15,532 nt of DNA, taken from positions 1 to 15,532 of the forward strand of contig CAIMCU010000104.1 of assembly GCA_903839585.1 (NCBI GenBank). The letters run 5' to 3'. Each line of letters starts with the position of its first letter. The first letter of the stretch is position 1. Below, one piece after another: positions 1 to 7,835 of this stretch. A model generated the notes under the pieces. That model was not told the DNA's origin and ran no database searches. It saw only the letters and a program-made list of their open reading frames with translations. The translations under genes were made by a program, and so were the position numbers. Source of the stretch: an uncultured Actinomycetes bacterium. GTDB lineage: Bacteria; Actinomycetota; Actinomycetes; Nanopelagicales; Nanopelagicaceae.

Positions 1-139
1 CAGCATCCCCTGGAAGCGCTTGAGTTGCCATGAAAACAAGTACTGTTAAGGCAATAACAATCGGAATACCTGCCAGTATTCGTCCCAGAACAAAAAGGAG
101 TAACCCTCCTTGGTTAAAGAACTCTCTGACCTTATTCAT
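1..139 (-). CDS. DppB-type ABC transporter permease, N-terminal fragment
   Basis: The reverse complement from position 139 starts with ATG and stays open to the window edge, giving 46 codons. The peptide begins MNKVREFFNQGG, continues into a hydrophobic segment (about residues 13-37, LLLFVLGRILAGIPIVIALT) and ends ...ATQALPGDA. One N-terminal membrane helix followed by a short 'LPGD' motif is the usual start of DppB/OppB/NikB permeases of peptide/nickel-type ABC importers. An AAGAAGG ribosome site lies upstream, inside the end of the alcohol dehydrogenase gene, whose stop codon is only two bases away, so the two are translated in tandem. It fits the family 5 solute-binding protein encoded at the other end of the same operon. 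The rest of the gene, and probably a second permease and ATPases, lie beyond the left edge. The call rests on a short fragment. Confidence 0.75.
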   Translation of the reverse strand, partial: MNKVREFFNQGGLLLFVLGRILAGIPIVIALTVLVFMATQALPGDA

Positions 140-141
140 AC

Positions 142-1293
142 TTAAGCCTTCTTTATTCCTTCTAGTGAACCAGCGATTGATTCATCAAGAATTACCAACG
201 TACGAGCACCATCACCCTTACGCAGACGTTCAAATGCATCTTCAATGCCGTTGATGTCGGTTACATGTGAAACAACATCTGCAACGTTGATACGACCTTC
301 ACCGGCCATGGCGATCATCTGTGGAAGTTCAACTGGAACGTTTGCTGAACCGTAGAGACTTCCCTTAAGACCCTTCTCTGAGAGGAACTCAATCGCAGGA
401 ATTGATACCTCAACACCACGTGGAGCCAGTCCCACAACGATTGCTGTTGCACCCGCACGGATTACATCCCATGCGTTACGAATCGTTTCTGGGCGACCAA
501 CAACTTCAAATGCATGATCTACTCCGCCAGGAACAATCGCCATCACATCGGCGACAACGTTCTTTTTAGATGCATCGACAACGTGCGTTGCTCCATGCTT
601 CTTTGCGCGCTCAAGGTTTGCAGGCTGCATATCTACTGCGATGATCTTGCTAGCACCAGCTAAGCGAGCACCTGCAACAACCTGGAGTCCTACGCCGCCA
701 CAACCGATGACAGCAACGGTCTCACCGATTTGAACCTTGGCTGCGTTACGTACGGCGCCAATACCTGTCATAACTCCGCAGCCAAGAAGGGCTGCCTGCC
801 ATAGTGGGACATCTGCCTGCACTGGAACTGCTGAGCCAGCAGGAACTACAGCCTTTTCAGCAAAGCAGGAAACAAAGTTAAAGTGACGAAGCTCTGTGCC
901 GTTCTTCTCGTGAAGACGTGATGTTCCATCGAGCAAGTTACCTGTATATGCGTGCTCACCGGCTACCTCGCAGAGGTTAAACCGTGTAGCGATGCACTCC
1001 TTACATTGACGACAAGGAGGGACAAAGTTAAAGGCAACGCGATCGCCAACCTTTACATTTGTAACGCCGGCTCCAATCTCTTCTACAACTCCAGCGCCTT
1101 CGTGACCAAGGATGATCGGCCAACGTGTGGTTCCAAGGTTTCCATCGGCTAAGTGCACATCTGAGTGACACACACCAGCAGCGGCGATGCGAACAAGGAT
1201 TTCGCCAGCCTTCGGAGCATCGAGCTCTACATCTGCAATCTCAATCGGTGAGTTACCGCGGGTAATTGCAGCTTTGATTGTTTGCTTGCTCAT
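142..1293 (-). CDS. Zinc-dependent alcohol dehydrogenase (class I/III type, MDR family)
   Basis: A 383-residue medium-chain dehydrogenase that should oxidise a primary alcohol to an aldehyde (or the reverse) with NAD(P). The catalytic zinc ligands are visible as C42 (GVCHSD), H64-E65 (GHEGAG) and C172 (LGCGVM). The structural zinc loop is complete, with C94, C97, C100 and C108 (pattern CxxCxxCx7C). The Rossmann nucleotide-binding motif GCGGVG is at residues 197-202. Length and motifs match the long-loop NAD-dependent group that includes class III and benzyl-alcohol-type enzymes; the real alcohol is unknown. The ATG at 1293 was chosen because it overlaps the stop of the enoyl-CoA hydratase gene (TAATG), follows a purine-rich AAGGAAAAGG ribosome site and starts the normal family N-terminus; longer in-frame extensions are basic, low-complexity sequence from the upstream gene's frame. 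It probably works with the aldehyde dehydrogenase of the same operon. Confidence 0.93.
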   Translation of the reverse strand: MSKQTIKAAITRGNSPIEIADVELDAPKAGEILVRIAAAGVCHSDVHLADGNLGTTRWPIILGHEGAGVVEEIGAGVTNVKVGDRVAFNFVPPCRQCKECIATRFNLCEVAGEHAYTGNLLDGTSRLHEKNGTELRHFNFVSCFAEKAVVPAGSAVPVQADVPLWQAALLGCGVMTGIGAVRNAAKVQIGETVAVIGCGGVGLQVVAGARLAGASKIIAVDMQPANLERAKKHGATHVVDASKKNVVADVMAIVPGGVDHAFEVVGRPETIRNAWDVIRAGATAIVVGLAPRGVEVSIPAIEFLSEKGLKGSLYGSANVPVELPQMIAMAGEGRINVADVVSHVTDINGIEDAFERLRKGDGARTLVILDESIAGSLEGIKKA

Positions 1294-2129
1294 TATTTGT
1301 CTTTTCCTTTTCCTTTGTCTCCGAGGCTTTCTTCGAACCGTGCATCGCGCCAAGCAAGTGCTTGCTTGAGGCCTTCCTTACGAACAATGTCATCAAACTC
1401 TTTTTGCTCAGGGCTATCGCTTCCGTTGAGAATTGCAGAGACATCCATGTTGGCGCTAATTGCCTGGCGGATTCCCGTTGCCTCTTGGGCGCGGATCAAT
1501 CCGATTTTGGTTAAGCGAAGAGTAGATAGGGGAGTAGGTGCAATCTTCTTAATAAGTGCTCGAACTTCGTCATGGAGGGTTTCCTCGGTCACAACCTTGT
1601 TTATAAGGCCAATTCGAAGCGCCTCCTCTGCATCGATGGTGTCGCCGGTAAAGAGAAGCTCATTTGTTTTCTTTTGTCCAATAACAAAAGGCATCAAAAG
1701 AGTTGCTGGACCAGAGCCATACTTGACCTCTGGCTCACCAAACTTGGCTTTATCTGTTGCAATAATCATGTCGCAAGCCATAGCAAGTTCACATCCACCT
1801 GCTAGTACCCAGCCGTGCACGGCGGCGATAGTTGGCTTAGGAAATGACCATAGCTGCATCGTGAGTGAGACGTCATCTTCTAGGATTCCGTGCCAGCGAA
1901 GTGCTCCGCTGATCTCATCCTCGGCTAGCTCGGAGAGATCGTATCCACTTGAGAATGCACGACCATTGGCGGTGAGCACCAAAACCTTGGTGTTGTCATC
2001 TACTGCAGCGCTGTTGAGCTCTGCCCGCAGTTCATTAACCATGTCGTAGTTAATAGCGTTTAACTTATCTGGACGGTTGAGTGTGATCCATCGTGTTGGG
2101 CCAACTTGTTCAACTGTAATAGTTTTCAT
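1293..2129 (-). CDS. Enoyl-CoA hydratase/isomerase family protein (crotonase fold)
   Basis: A 278-residue crotonase-family protein, expected to add water to, or remove it from, a CoA thioester. The oxyanion-hole segments are seen as AFSSGYDL (about residues 58-65) and AGG (110-112). Both glutamates of the classical hydratase pair are present: E114 (GGCELAM, like rat Glu144) and E134 (GEPEVKYG, like rat Glu164), so simple hydratase/dehydratase chemistry is the best guess. 4-Hydroxycinnamoyl-CoA hydratase/lyases usually lack the GGCELAM glutamate, which argues mildly against that role. The gene begins directly after the acyl-CoA synthetase stop codon with no gap and has AAGGTGG as ribosome site; its own stop overlaps the alcohol dehydrogenase start. 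The C-terminus is a lysine-glycine tail (GDKGKGKDK) whose codons also form the ribosome site for the next gene. The CoA substrate is not known. Confidence 0.9.
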   Translation of the reverse strand: MKTITVEQVGPTRWITLNRPDKLNAINYDMVNELRAELNSAAVDDNTKVLVLTANGRAFSSGYDLSELAEDEISGALRWHGILEDDVSLTMQLWSFPKPTIAAVHGWVLAGGCELAMACDMIIATDKAKFGEPEVKYGSGPATLLMPFVIGQKKTNELLFTGDTIDAEEALRIGLINKVVTEETLHDEVRALIKKIAPTPLSTLRLTKIGLIRAQEATGIRQAISANMDVSAILNGSDSPEQKEFDDIVRKEGLKQALAWRDARFEESLGDKGKGKDK

Positions 2130-4139
2130 TTACTTACCACCTTCTGAATCGATTACTACAAGTGCATCAACTGCGATGGTTGCTTTGTCATAGACAATCA
2201 TCGGATTTACATCAATTTCTACGATTTCCGGATGCTCTTTAGCTACCCGTCCTAGAGTCACCAAAGTCTTTGCAAGCACTCCGTGAGTATCATCCAAACC
2301 AGCCTCTTGCACCATCGCTTTAGCGGTATCTAGATCAACTGGGCCAAGCATGGTGACGGGCTTTTTAGACTCAACCGTTACACCGCCGTGACCTACAGCA
2401 AGGATTGGACCGAACTCTTCATCGCGCACCATTCCAACGAGTGCTTCTAACCCCTTAGGACTCTGCGCGGCGATGAATGCGCTGCCGCCAAGTTTTTCTA
2501 CTGCGGCGGTAGCCTCATCTTCAGATTTAACATTGAGAATAACTCCACCACCTGCGCTCTTATGTGCAGGTCCATCACTCTTTACGACAACTGGAAATCC
2601 AAGGCCCTTGGCTACTGCTGCTGCTTGTGATGCAGAGGTAACACGCTTGCGTGATGCGATTGGAACACCGTAGCGCTCGAGAATCTCTGCAGACTCATAC
2701 TCAGGCAACGCGCCTGTGCGAGTGACAACATCTGAGATTTCAATTGGCTTACCAAACTCTTGATGAAGCGTTGCAGCCTTCTTCCATGCACCGGCACGAC
2801 CAAGTGCTTGCATCGCACTGTTGATTCCACGAAGGAGTGGAAGCTCATACTTTGCACAGATATCTAAAATTGATTGGGGCGCATCCACTGAGTGAACAGA
2901 GACAACAGCAGGGGAGATGTCGTACTTTTGCGCTGTTTTACCAAGTGACTCAACGATCATGTTGCACCAAACAAGCTCGTCATCTCCACGGAAACGAGAG
3001 ATATCAACTTGAGCGACAAGGGTGTCGTACGCCTTAGATTCGGCCAAGATCTCCATCGAGCGAGGGAAGACAACCTCTGGTGCGTCAACGCCCCAAGCAT
3101 CGAGTGGGTTTTGTGGGTGCTGATAGTTAGGAAACTCTTTATTTAACTGAATCGCTGTTTTTTCAGGAAGCACGGCAAATGAAAGACCGTTTTGCTCTGC
3201 GCGATCTGCCATCAATCCACACTCACCGCCTGACTCAGAGACAGCGCTGACACGCACACCCTTTGGCCGGCGCTTCTTACCCAGAACCTCAAGCGTTTCA
3301 ACCATCTCTGGAAAGTCTTCAACCTCTATCGCAGAAAAACGCTTCAACGTTGCAGAGAACGCCTGATTTGATCCAACGACTGCACCGGTGTGCGCTAGTG
3401 CAATTCTCTTAGCTACACCAGACTTACCAACCTTGAGCGCAACAACTGGTTTACCAGCTTGTGCGCATTTTTCGAGTGCTTCAATAAAAGCCTCAGGCCT
3501 GCGAATGGTTTCAATAAAGATTCCTATCGCACGGGTCTGTGCATCATCTGCCATAAAGCTCATAAAGTCTGATACATCTCGGTTTAACTCGCTACCAGTG
3601 GATGCAATAAATCTAAATCCAATTCGTGGTCCTATGGTTGTGAAAGCTTCTGCGATAGATCCAGACTGAGCTGAGACTCCAACGTGACCTTTAACAAATG
3701 AGTCAGAGATTGAGCCGATCCATGGAGATCCACCTGGCTTTGCAATACCCATGCAGTTTTGACCAATAATCATCGAACCGTTTTCCGCTGCACGCTCACG
3801 AATTCTTGCTGCAATCTTTGGTCCTTCAGCTCCGGCTTCACTTCCAAGTCCTGGGAAGAAGAATGCGCGTGTTCCGCGATCCATCAACTCGTACACAGCG
3901 TTTTCCATGCGCTCGTGCCCAACCATCACAACTGCAAGCTCAGGGGTGCGGGAGAGATCTGCAATGGATGGAACGCAGTTAAGCCCTAAAACCTCAGACT
4001 TACTTGGGTGAACACCTTGCACTGGAGTTCCACTACTGAGCATGTTGCGAACAACTGCGGCGCTTCGAATGGAAGGGCCGATGATGACGCTTGAGGCAGG
4101 ATCGATCAGTGTGTGTACTGGTCGTAACTGCTCGCTCAT
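2130..4139 (-). CDS. Acyl-CoA synthetase, NDP-forming (single-chain ACD type)
   Basis: A 669-residue fused acyl-CoA synthetase of the ADP-forming family, which interconverts acid + CoA + ATP with acyl-CoA + ADP + phosphate through phosphohistidine. Domains in order are: CoA-binding Rossmann domain (about 8-135, ending in GQNCMGI), succinyl-CoA-ligase-like domain (about 148-285, with SAQSGS near 156-161 and the probable phosphorylated His250 in AHTGAVVG), a second ligase/flavodoxin-like domain (about 295-440), and an ATP-grasp domain (about 465-669, with KSDGPAHKSAGGGV and VEIDVNPMIV). Length and domain order match fused alpha-beta ACDs such as 3-hydroxypropionyl-CoA synthetase of ammonia-oxidising archaea and the FerA-type feruloyl-CoA synthetase; the sequence alone does not tell which acid is used. 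A weak GAGAG ribosome site precedes the ATG, 30 bases after the aldehyde dehydrogenase stop. It is the CoA-activation step of the operon, feeding the hydratase encoded next to it without a gap. Confidence 0.92.
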   Translation of the reverse strand: MSEQLRPVHTLIDPASSVIIGPSIRSAAVVRNMLSSGTPVQGVHPSKSEVLGLNCVPSIADLSRTPELAVVMVGHERMENAVYELMDRGTRAFFFPGLGSEAGAEGPKIAARIRERAAENGSMIIGQNCMGIAKPGGSPWIGSISDSFVKGHVGVSAQSGSIAEAFTTIGPRIGFRFIASTGSELNRDVSDFMSFMADDAQTRAIGIFIETIRRPEAFIEALEKCAQAGKPVVALKVGKSGVAKRIALAHTGAVVGSNQAFSATLKRFSAIEVEDFPEMVETLEVLGKKRRPKGVRVSAVSESGGECGLMADRAEQNGLSFAVLPEKTAIQLNKEFPNYQHPQNPLDAWGVDAPEVVFPRSMEILAESKAYDTLVAQVDISRFRGDDELVWCNMIVESLGKTAQKYDISPAVVSVHSVDAPQSILDICAKYELPLLRGINSAMQALGRAGAWKKAATLHQEFGKPIEISDVVTRTGALPEYESAEILERYGVPIASRKRVTSASQAAAVAKGLGFPVVVKSDGPAHKSAGGGVILNVKSEDEATAAVEKLGGSAFIAAQSPKGLEALVGMVRDEEFGPILAVGHGGVTVESKKPVTMLGPVDLDTAKAMVQEAGLDDTHGVLAKTLVTLGRVAKEHPEIVEIDVNPMIVYDKATIAVDALVVIDSEGGK

Positions 4140-4169
4140 GTGGGTATCTCTCTTTCGGTAGTAGTTAAA

Positions 4170-5612
4170 TTAGAAGTTCATGTTGATGTACTGAAGCTCT
4201 TGGTACTCCAAGAGACCGTCCTGTCCACCTTCGCGTCCATCGCCAGAGCCCTTTGTTCCACCAAAAGGTGTTTGTACATAACCGAATGAGGCTCCGTTGA
4301 TGACAACCATTCCGTACTCAAGGGCTTCAGAGACGCGGTGTGCAATCGCCATGTCCTTGGTAAATAGGTATGCGCCAAGTCCTGACTCAGATGCGTTTAC
4401 CGTTTCAAGAAGCTCTGCCTCTGATGTAAATGGCTCGAAAGCTACAAGTGGACCGAAGGTTTCGTGGCAGGTAACTAACGCGTCCTTTGGAGCGTTAACA
4501 ATGATTGTTGGTGAGCACCAGCGCTTTGGATCGATTCCTGCTGGAAGCTCTCCGCCGGTAATAACCTTTGCGCCTCGCTTCTTGGCATCCTCAAGCTGTG
4601 CATTGACGCGGTCGACAGCTTCTGGAGAGATCATTGGGCCAACCTCAAAATCTCCCTTTGTTCCATGTCCAAGACGAAGTGCCTCAACGGCCTTTGTTGC
4701 GGCTGCTGTGAACTTATCGAAGATGTCTTTGTGAACCATAACGCGGTTAGGCGCAACGCAGCTCTGACCTTGGTTAGCAAACTTTCCTGCCATCAAGTTG
4801 CTGACCGCAATATCTATGTCTGCATCAGGGAAGACAATGAACGGTGCGACTCCGCCGAGTTCAACGGTTACCTTTTTAAGCTGTGCGCCACCGCGCTCTG
4901 AGAGCATGCGGCCAATCTCAGTTGAACCGGTGAATGAAATCTGACGCACCTCTGGTGACTCAATGAGCACATCACCAATTGGGGCTGGTTCACCACATAC
5001 AAGGTTCAGTACGCCTGCTGGGAAACCTGCATCGTGGAAGACTTCAAAGATCTTAATCGCTGAAAGCGGTGTCTCTTCAGCTGGCTTTGCAACGATTGTA
5101 TTTCCGGCGGCAACTGCTGGAGCGATTTTGCGCAGAAGCATCGCGTTAGGGAAGTTCCATGGAGTAATACATGCAACAACTCCGCGTGCACGTCGACGAA
5201 GATAGAAGCGCTGATTCAGGGAGTCACTTGGAACGATTGTTCCATTACTGCGACGAATCTCTTCTGCGTACCAAAGAAGGTAGTCAGCGCCCCAAAGAAC
5301 CTCTCCAACGGCCTCACCGATTGGCTTACCCTGTTCGAGTGTCATCACTTCGCCGATTTCCTGGGCGCGTTCAATAAAGAGAGCGTTAGCTTTACGAAGG
5401 TATGCAGCGCGCTCATTAGCGTTCAAGCTGCTCCAGGATTTAAAGGCTTTGTGCGCTGCAACTACAGCTGCACGTGCCTCATCGCGACCGGCTGCCGGAA
5501 CAGATGCAATGACCTCACCTGTTGCAGGGTTTTCAACGTTGAGTACTGCTTTGCTTGCAGGTTGAACCCATTTACCATCGATGTAGATACCGCTTTTAAC
5601 TGAGATCGTCAT
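4170..5612 (-). CDS. NAD(P)-dependent aldehyde dehydrogenase, succinate-semialdehyde-dehydrogenase-like
   Basis: A 480-residue aldehyde dehydrogenase, normal length, oxidising an aldehyde to its carboxylic acid. Catalytic residues are all visible: N153 in TPWNFPNA, K176 in AKPAEETP, general base E251 in VTVELGG, and nucleophile C285 in GQSCVAPNR. The cofactor loop FTGSTEIG is at 227-234. The C-terminal sequence (GSGDGREGG, then EYQELQY) resembles succinate/glutarate semialdehyde dehydrogenases more than methylmalonate-semialdehyde dehydrogenase, which usually has a different cysteine context. Residue 254 is Val where relatives commonly have Asn or Lys (ELGGVAP). The gene starts at ATG 5612, two bases after the 3-hydroxyisobutyrate-dehydrogenase-like stop, with a GAGGAGAAC ribosome site. 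It would supply the acid used by the acyl-CoA synthetase downstream. True aldehyde unknown. Confidence 0.93.
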   Translation of the reverse strand: MTISVKSGIYIDGKWVQPASKAVLNVENPATGEVIASVPAAGRDEARAAVVAAHKAFKSWSSLNANERAAYLRKANALFIERAQEIGEVMTLEQGKPIGEAVGEVLWGADYLLWYAEEIRRSNGTIVPSDSLNQRFYLRRRARGVVACITPWNFPNAMLLRKIAPAVAAGNTIVAKPAEETPLSAIKIFEVFHDAGFPAGVLNLVCGEPAPIGDVLIESPEVRQISFTGSTEIGRMLSERGGAQLKKVTVELGGVAPFIVFPDADIDIAVSNLMAGKFANQGQSCVAPNRVMVHKDIFDKFTAAATKAVEALRLGHGTKGDFEVGPMISPEAVDRVNAQLEDAKKRGAKVITGGELPAGIDPKRWCSPTIIVNAPKDALVTCHETFGPLVAFEPFTSEAELLETVNASESGLGAYLFTKDMAIAHRVSEALEYGMVVINGASFGYVQTPFGGTKGSGDGREGGQDGLLEYQELQYINMNF

Positions 5613-5614
5613 GA

Positions 5615-6538
5615 TTAGTTCTCCTCATCATCGGTAAGAATGTCTGGGAATCCTGGTGCACGAAGTTCAACGCCAACAGCGTCTTCGAGAAGTTTGATCA
5701 CCTTTGGCGACCATGCATCTCCGCCGTACTGGGCTTTCCCACGCACAAAAGCCTGCTCCGTTATGGCTGCTAACTCAAGAGGTACTCCGAAGGTACGACC
5801 CATCTCTGTAGCAAATCCAATGTCCTTAAGCGCTAGATCCATAGTGAATCCGATGTTGTATGAGCCGCTTAAAACTAACTGGCTCTCAGTTTCATGAACA
5901 AAGCTTGTTCCAGATGAAGCCTTGATAGCTTCAAAGGATGTTTTTAGGTCGAGGCCACCTTGCTTAGCAAGCATCATCGCTTCACCAGCGGCAACAAGGT
6001 GAATGAAGGCCAACATATTTGTAATGACCTTGATGATTGAGGCGTTACCTAGTGGACCCATGTAGAAGTTCTTACCGCCAACGGCCTCAATGACCTTTTG
6101 GCACTTCTCGTAAACTGCTTTGTCGCCACCGATTAAAACGGTGATCTTTCCTGAGGCAGCCTTATGTACTCCACCAGTTACGGGAGATTCAAGGGTGTCG
6201 ATGCCCTTAGCAGCTGCAAGCTCTGCAATCTCTTCAATAACGTGGCGATCATTTGTGCTCATCTCCATCCAGACGCCACCCTTTTTGAGACCGGCAAGCA
6301 CACCGTTGTCAGAGAGCATGACCTTCTTGACGACAGCTGGAGATGGAAGACATGTAATAACAATGTCCACATTCTCAGCTAACTCTTTTGGAGTATCGGC
6401 CCACTTTGCGCCCATTTCGATGAGTCCCTTTGCGGACTCCTTACGAATGTCATTTACGGTTAGGTCAAAACCATTTCGCTGCAAGCTTGTAGCTAGGTGA
6501 ACACCTAAGTTTCCTAAACCGATATAACCAACGCGCAT
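5615..6538 (-). CDS. 3-Hydroxyisobutyrate dehydrogenase family protein (beta-hydroxyacid dehydrogenase)
   Basis: A 307-residue NAD(P)-dependent beta-hydroxyacid dehydrogenase. The N-terminal Rossmann motif is GYIGLGNLG (residues 4-12). The substrate-binding loop SPVTGGVHKAASG (118-130) corresponds to the DAPVSGG signature of the family. The catalytic lysine is K170 in GNASIIKVITN, with N174 four residues later, as in family members. Relatives include 3-hydroxyisobutyrate dehydrogenase, tartronate semialdehyde reductase and succinic-semialdehyde/4-hydroxybutyrate-type reductases; which reaction is used here cannot be read. The ATG at 6538 follows a strong GAGGAGAAG site. Upstream, the 83-base gap to the enolase-superfamily gene (6539-6621) is AT-rich, holds an 8-base direct repeat (CATCTTTA at 6596-6603 and 6607-6614), and shows no clear promoter or terminator. 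It could pass a semialdehyde to the aldehyde dehydrogenase next in the operon. Confidence 0.9.
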   Translation of the reverse strand: MRVGYIGLGNLGVHLATSLQRNGFDLTVNDIRKESAKGLIEMGAKWADTPKELAENVDIVITCLPSPAVVKKVMLSDNGVLAGLKKGGVWMEMSTNDRHVIEEIAELAAAKGIDTLESPVTGGVHKAASGKITVLIGGDKAVYEKCQKVIEAVGGKNFYMGPLGNASIIKVITNMLAFIHLVAAGEAMMLAKQGGLDLKTSFEAIKASSGTSFVHETESQLVLSGSYNIGFTMDLALKDIGFATEMGRTFGVPLELAAITEQAFVRGKAQYGGDAWSPKVIKLLEDAVGVELRAPGFPDILTDDEEN

Positions 6539-6621
6539 TGCTCTTCTCCTCGTGCTCTCGATAATCGTTGTTGAATATAGAAAATAACTTCAAAACATCT
6601 TTACTTCATCTTTAATTCATT

Positions 6622-7809
6622 TTAATTAAGTGGCAACTGGTGCATCTCTAAGTGCAGACGATCGCCTGTGTAAGGGTGTGCAGCGGCGACCTCTTCGTTG
6701 AGCTCCACACCTAAACCAGGATCGGTTGTTGGTAGGAAGTATCCGTTTTCCCATGGAAGAGGCTTCTTAAGCAGCTTCGCATGGAAGTTCTCCATCTTTC
6801 CGATGGACTCTTGAATAAGGAAGTTTGGTGTTGAAAGATCAACGTGAAGGTTTGCAGCGGCTTCAATAGGGCCTGCATAGAGATGAGGTGCAATCTGTGC
6901 GTAATGAGTCTCTGCGATCGCAGCAATCTTCTTTGTCTCCATGATTCCACCAACTCTGCCAATTGCAGGTTGAAGAATCGCTGCTGCGTTATTGCTCAGC
7001 ACTCGTGCAAACTCATACTTGGTGGCAAGACGCTCACCGGTTGCTACAGGAATTGATGTTGCTGCTGCAACGCGTCCCATCTCCTCAGGCATATCTGGGG
7101 GAGTTGGCTCCTCAAACCAGAGTGGATCAAACTTTTCTAACCTCTTGGCTAAACGGATTGCACCTGCTGGTGTCATCTGTCCGTGGGTTCCAAAGAGAAG
7201 GTCAACTTTGTCGCCGACAGCTTCACGCAGCTGCTTTACAAACTTCTCCGTGAAGTTAAGCATCTCAAGGGATAGCTGACGCGGATCAAATGCTGAGTAA
7301 GGACCGACTGGATCAAACTTAAGTGCTGTAAATCCATCCTTGATGTAAACGGCTGCGCGCTCACAGGAGATGTCGGCGTTTGAGTAAACGGAGTTGTCTT
7401 TTCCTGGAGCAGGGTAGATATATGTATAGCTGCGAACACGGTCTCGAACCTTGCCGCCAAGGAGGTTGTAAACAGGCTGGTTAGTTTCTTTACCCATGAT
7501 GTCCCAGCAAGCGGTTTCAATACCCGAAAGTATTGCCATCATGGAGACATCTGGGCGCTGCGTAAAGCCTGCTGAGTACGCACGGCGCCAAAGAGCCTCA
7601 ATATCAAAGGGTGATGTGCCGATTACATATCTTCCAACAACATCATCAATCATCTTTTCTACTACAGCAGGGTGGAAGGGCACGGCGTAAACCTCGCCAA
7701 TGCCCTCCACACCACTGTCAGTAGTGAGTTTAACGAAGACCCAAAATGCACCACCATCATGCGGTGCAGGTGTGCCGACTACGAAAGTCTTAGCACTTAC
7801 GATCTTCAT
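6622..7809 (-). CDS. Enolase-superfamily protein (mandelate racemase/muconate lactonizing family) with altered active site
   Basis: A 395-residue member of the mandelate racemase group, by overall pattern closest to the sugar-acid dehydratases (galactonate dehydratase and relatives). The N-terminal capping domain covers about residues 1-125 and the TIM barrel the rest. Retained residues are K164 (ALKFDP), H209 (GTHGQ), metal ligand E233 (WFEEP), metal ligand E259 (TGER), H309 (APHLYAGP) and E334 (IQESIG). The position of the first metal-ligand Asp, two residues before H209, is Gly207, and the Asp that pairs with the barrel His in galactonate dehydratase is Ala282 (LQPAIG). Spacing from H209 to E334 matches E. 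coli DgoD residue numbers (as recalled) without gaps, so these are real substitutions and not misalignment. It may be a dehydratase, racemase or epimerase of a hydroxyacid, or have changed chemistry. AGGAG ribosome site; 26 bases after the solute-binding protein gene. Confidence 0.88.
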   Translation of the reverse strand: MKIVSAKTFVVGTPAPHDGGAFWVFVKLTTDSGVEGIGEVYAVPFHPAVVEKMIDDVVGRYVIGTSPFDIEALWRRAYSAGFTQRPDVSMMAILSGIETACWDIMGKETNQPVYNLLGGKVRDRVRSYTYIYPAPGKDNSVYSNADISCERAAVYIKDGFTALKFDPVGPYSAFDPRQLSLEMLNFTEKFVKQLREAVGDKVDLLFGTHGQMTPAGAIRLAKRLEKFDPLWFEEPTPPDMPEEMGRVAAATSIPVATGERLATKYEFARVLSNNAAAILQPAIGRVGGIMETKKIAAIAETHYAQIAPHLYAGPIEAAANLHVDLSTPNFLIQESIGKMENFHAKLLKKPLPWENGYFLPTTDPGLGVELNEEVAAAHPYTGDRLHLEMHQLPLN

Positions 7810-7835
7810 TAGAGCTCCTTTTCGAACTAGGTTAT

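Noticed and set aside
1294..1353. N-terminal extension of the alcohol dehydrogenase with an arginine-rich start
   Set aside because: It is the purine-rich end of the crotonase gene read in another frame; ATG 1293 gives the normal family N-terminus and a TAATG overlap.
1282..2049. Long plus-strand open frame (255 codons) opposite the crotonase gene
   Set aside because: It lies wholly antisense to a gene with clear catalytic motifs, has low-complexity Ser/Ala-rich translation and no recognisable domain.
4297..4734. Plus-strand open frame of 145 codons opposite the aldehyde dehydrogenase gene
   Set aside because: It is antisense to well-conserved coding sequence including the catalytic Cys region, and its translation resembles no protein family.
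6539..6621. Possible internal promoter or terminator before the hydroxyacid dehydrogenase gene
   Set aside because: The gap is AT-rich with an 8-base direct repeat, but the TTGAAG and TATATT hexamers are only 8 bases apart and no stem is present.
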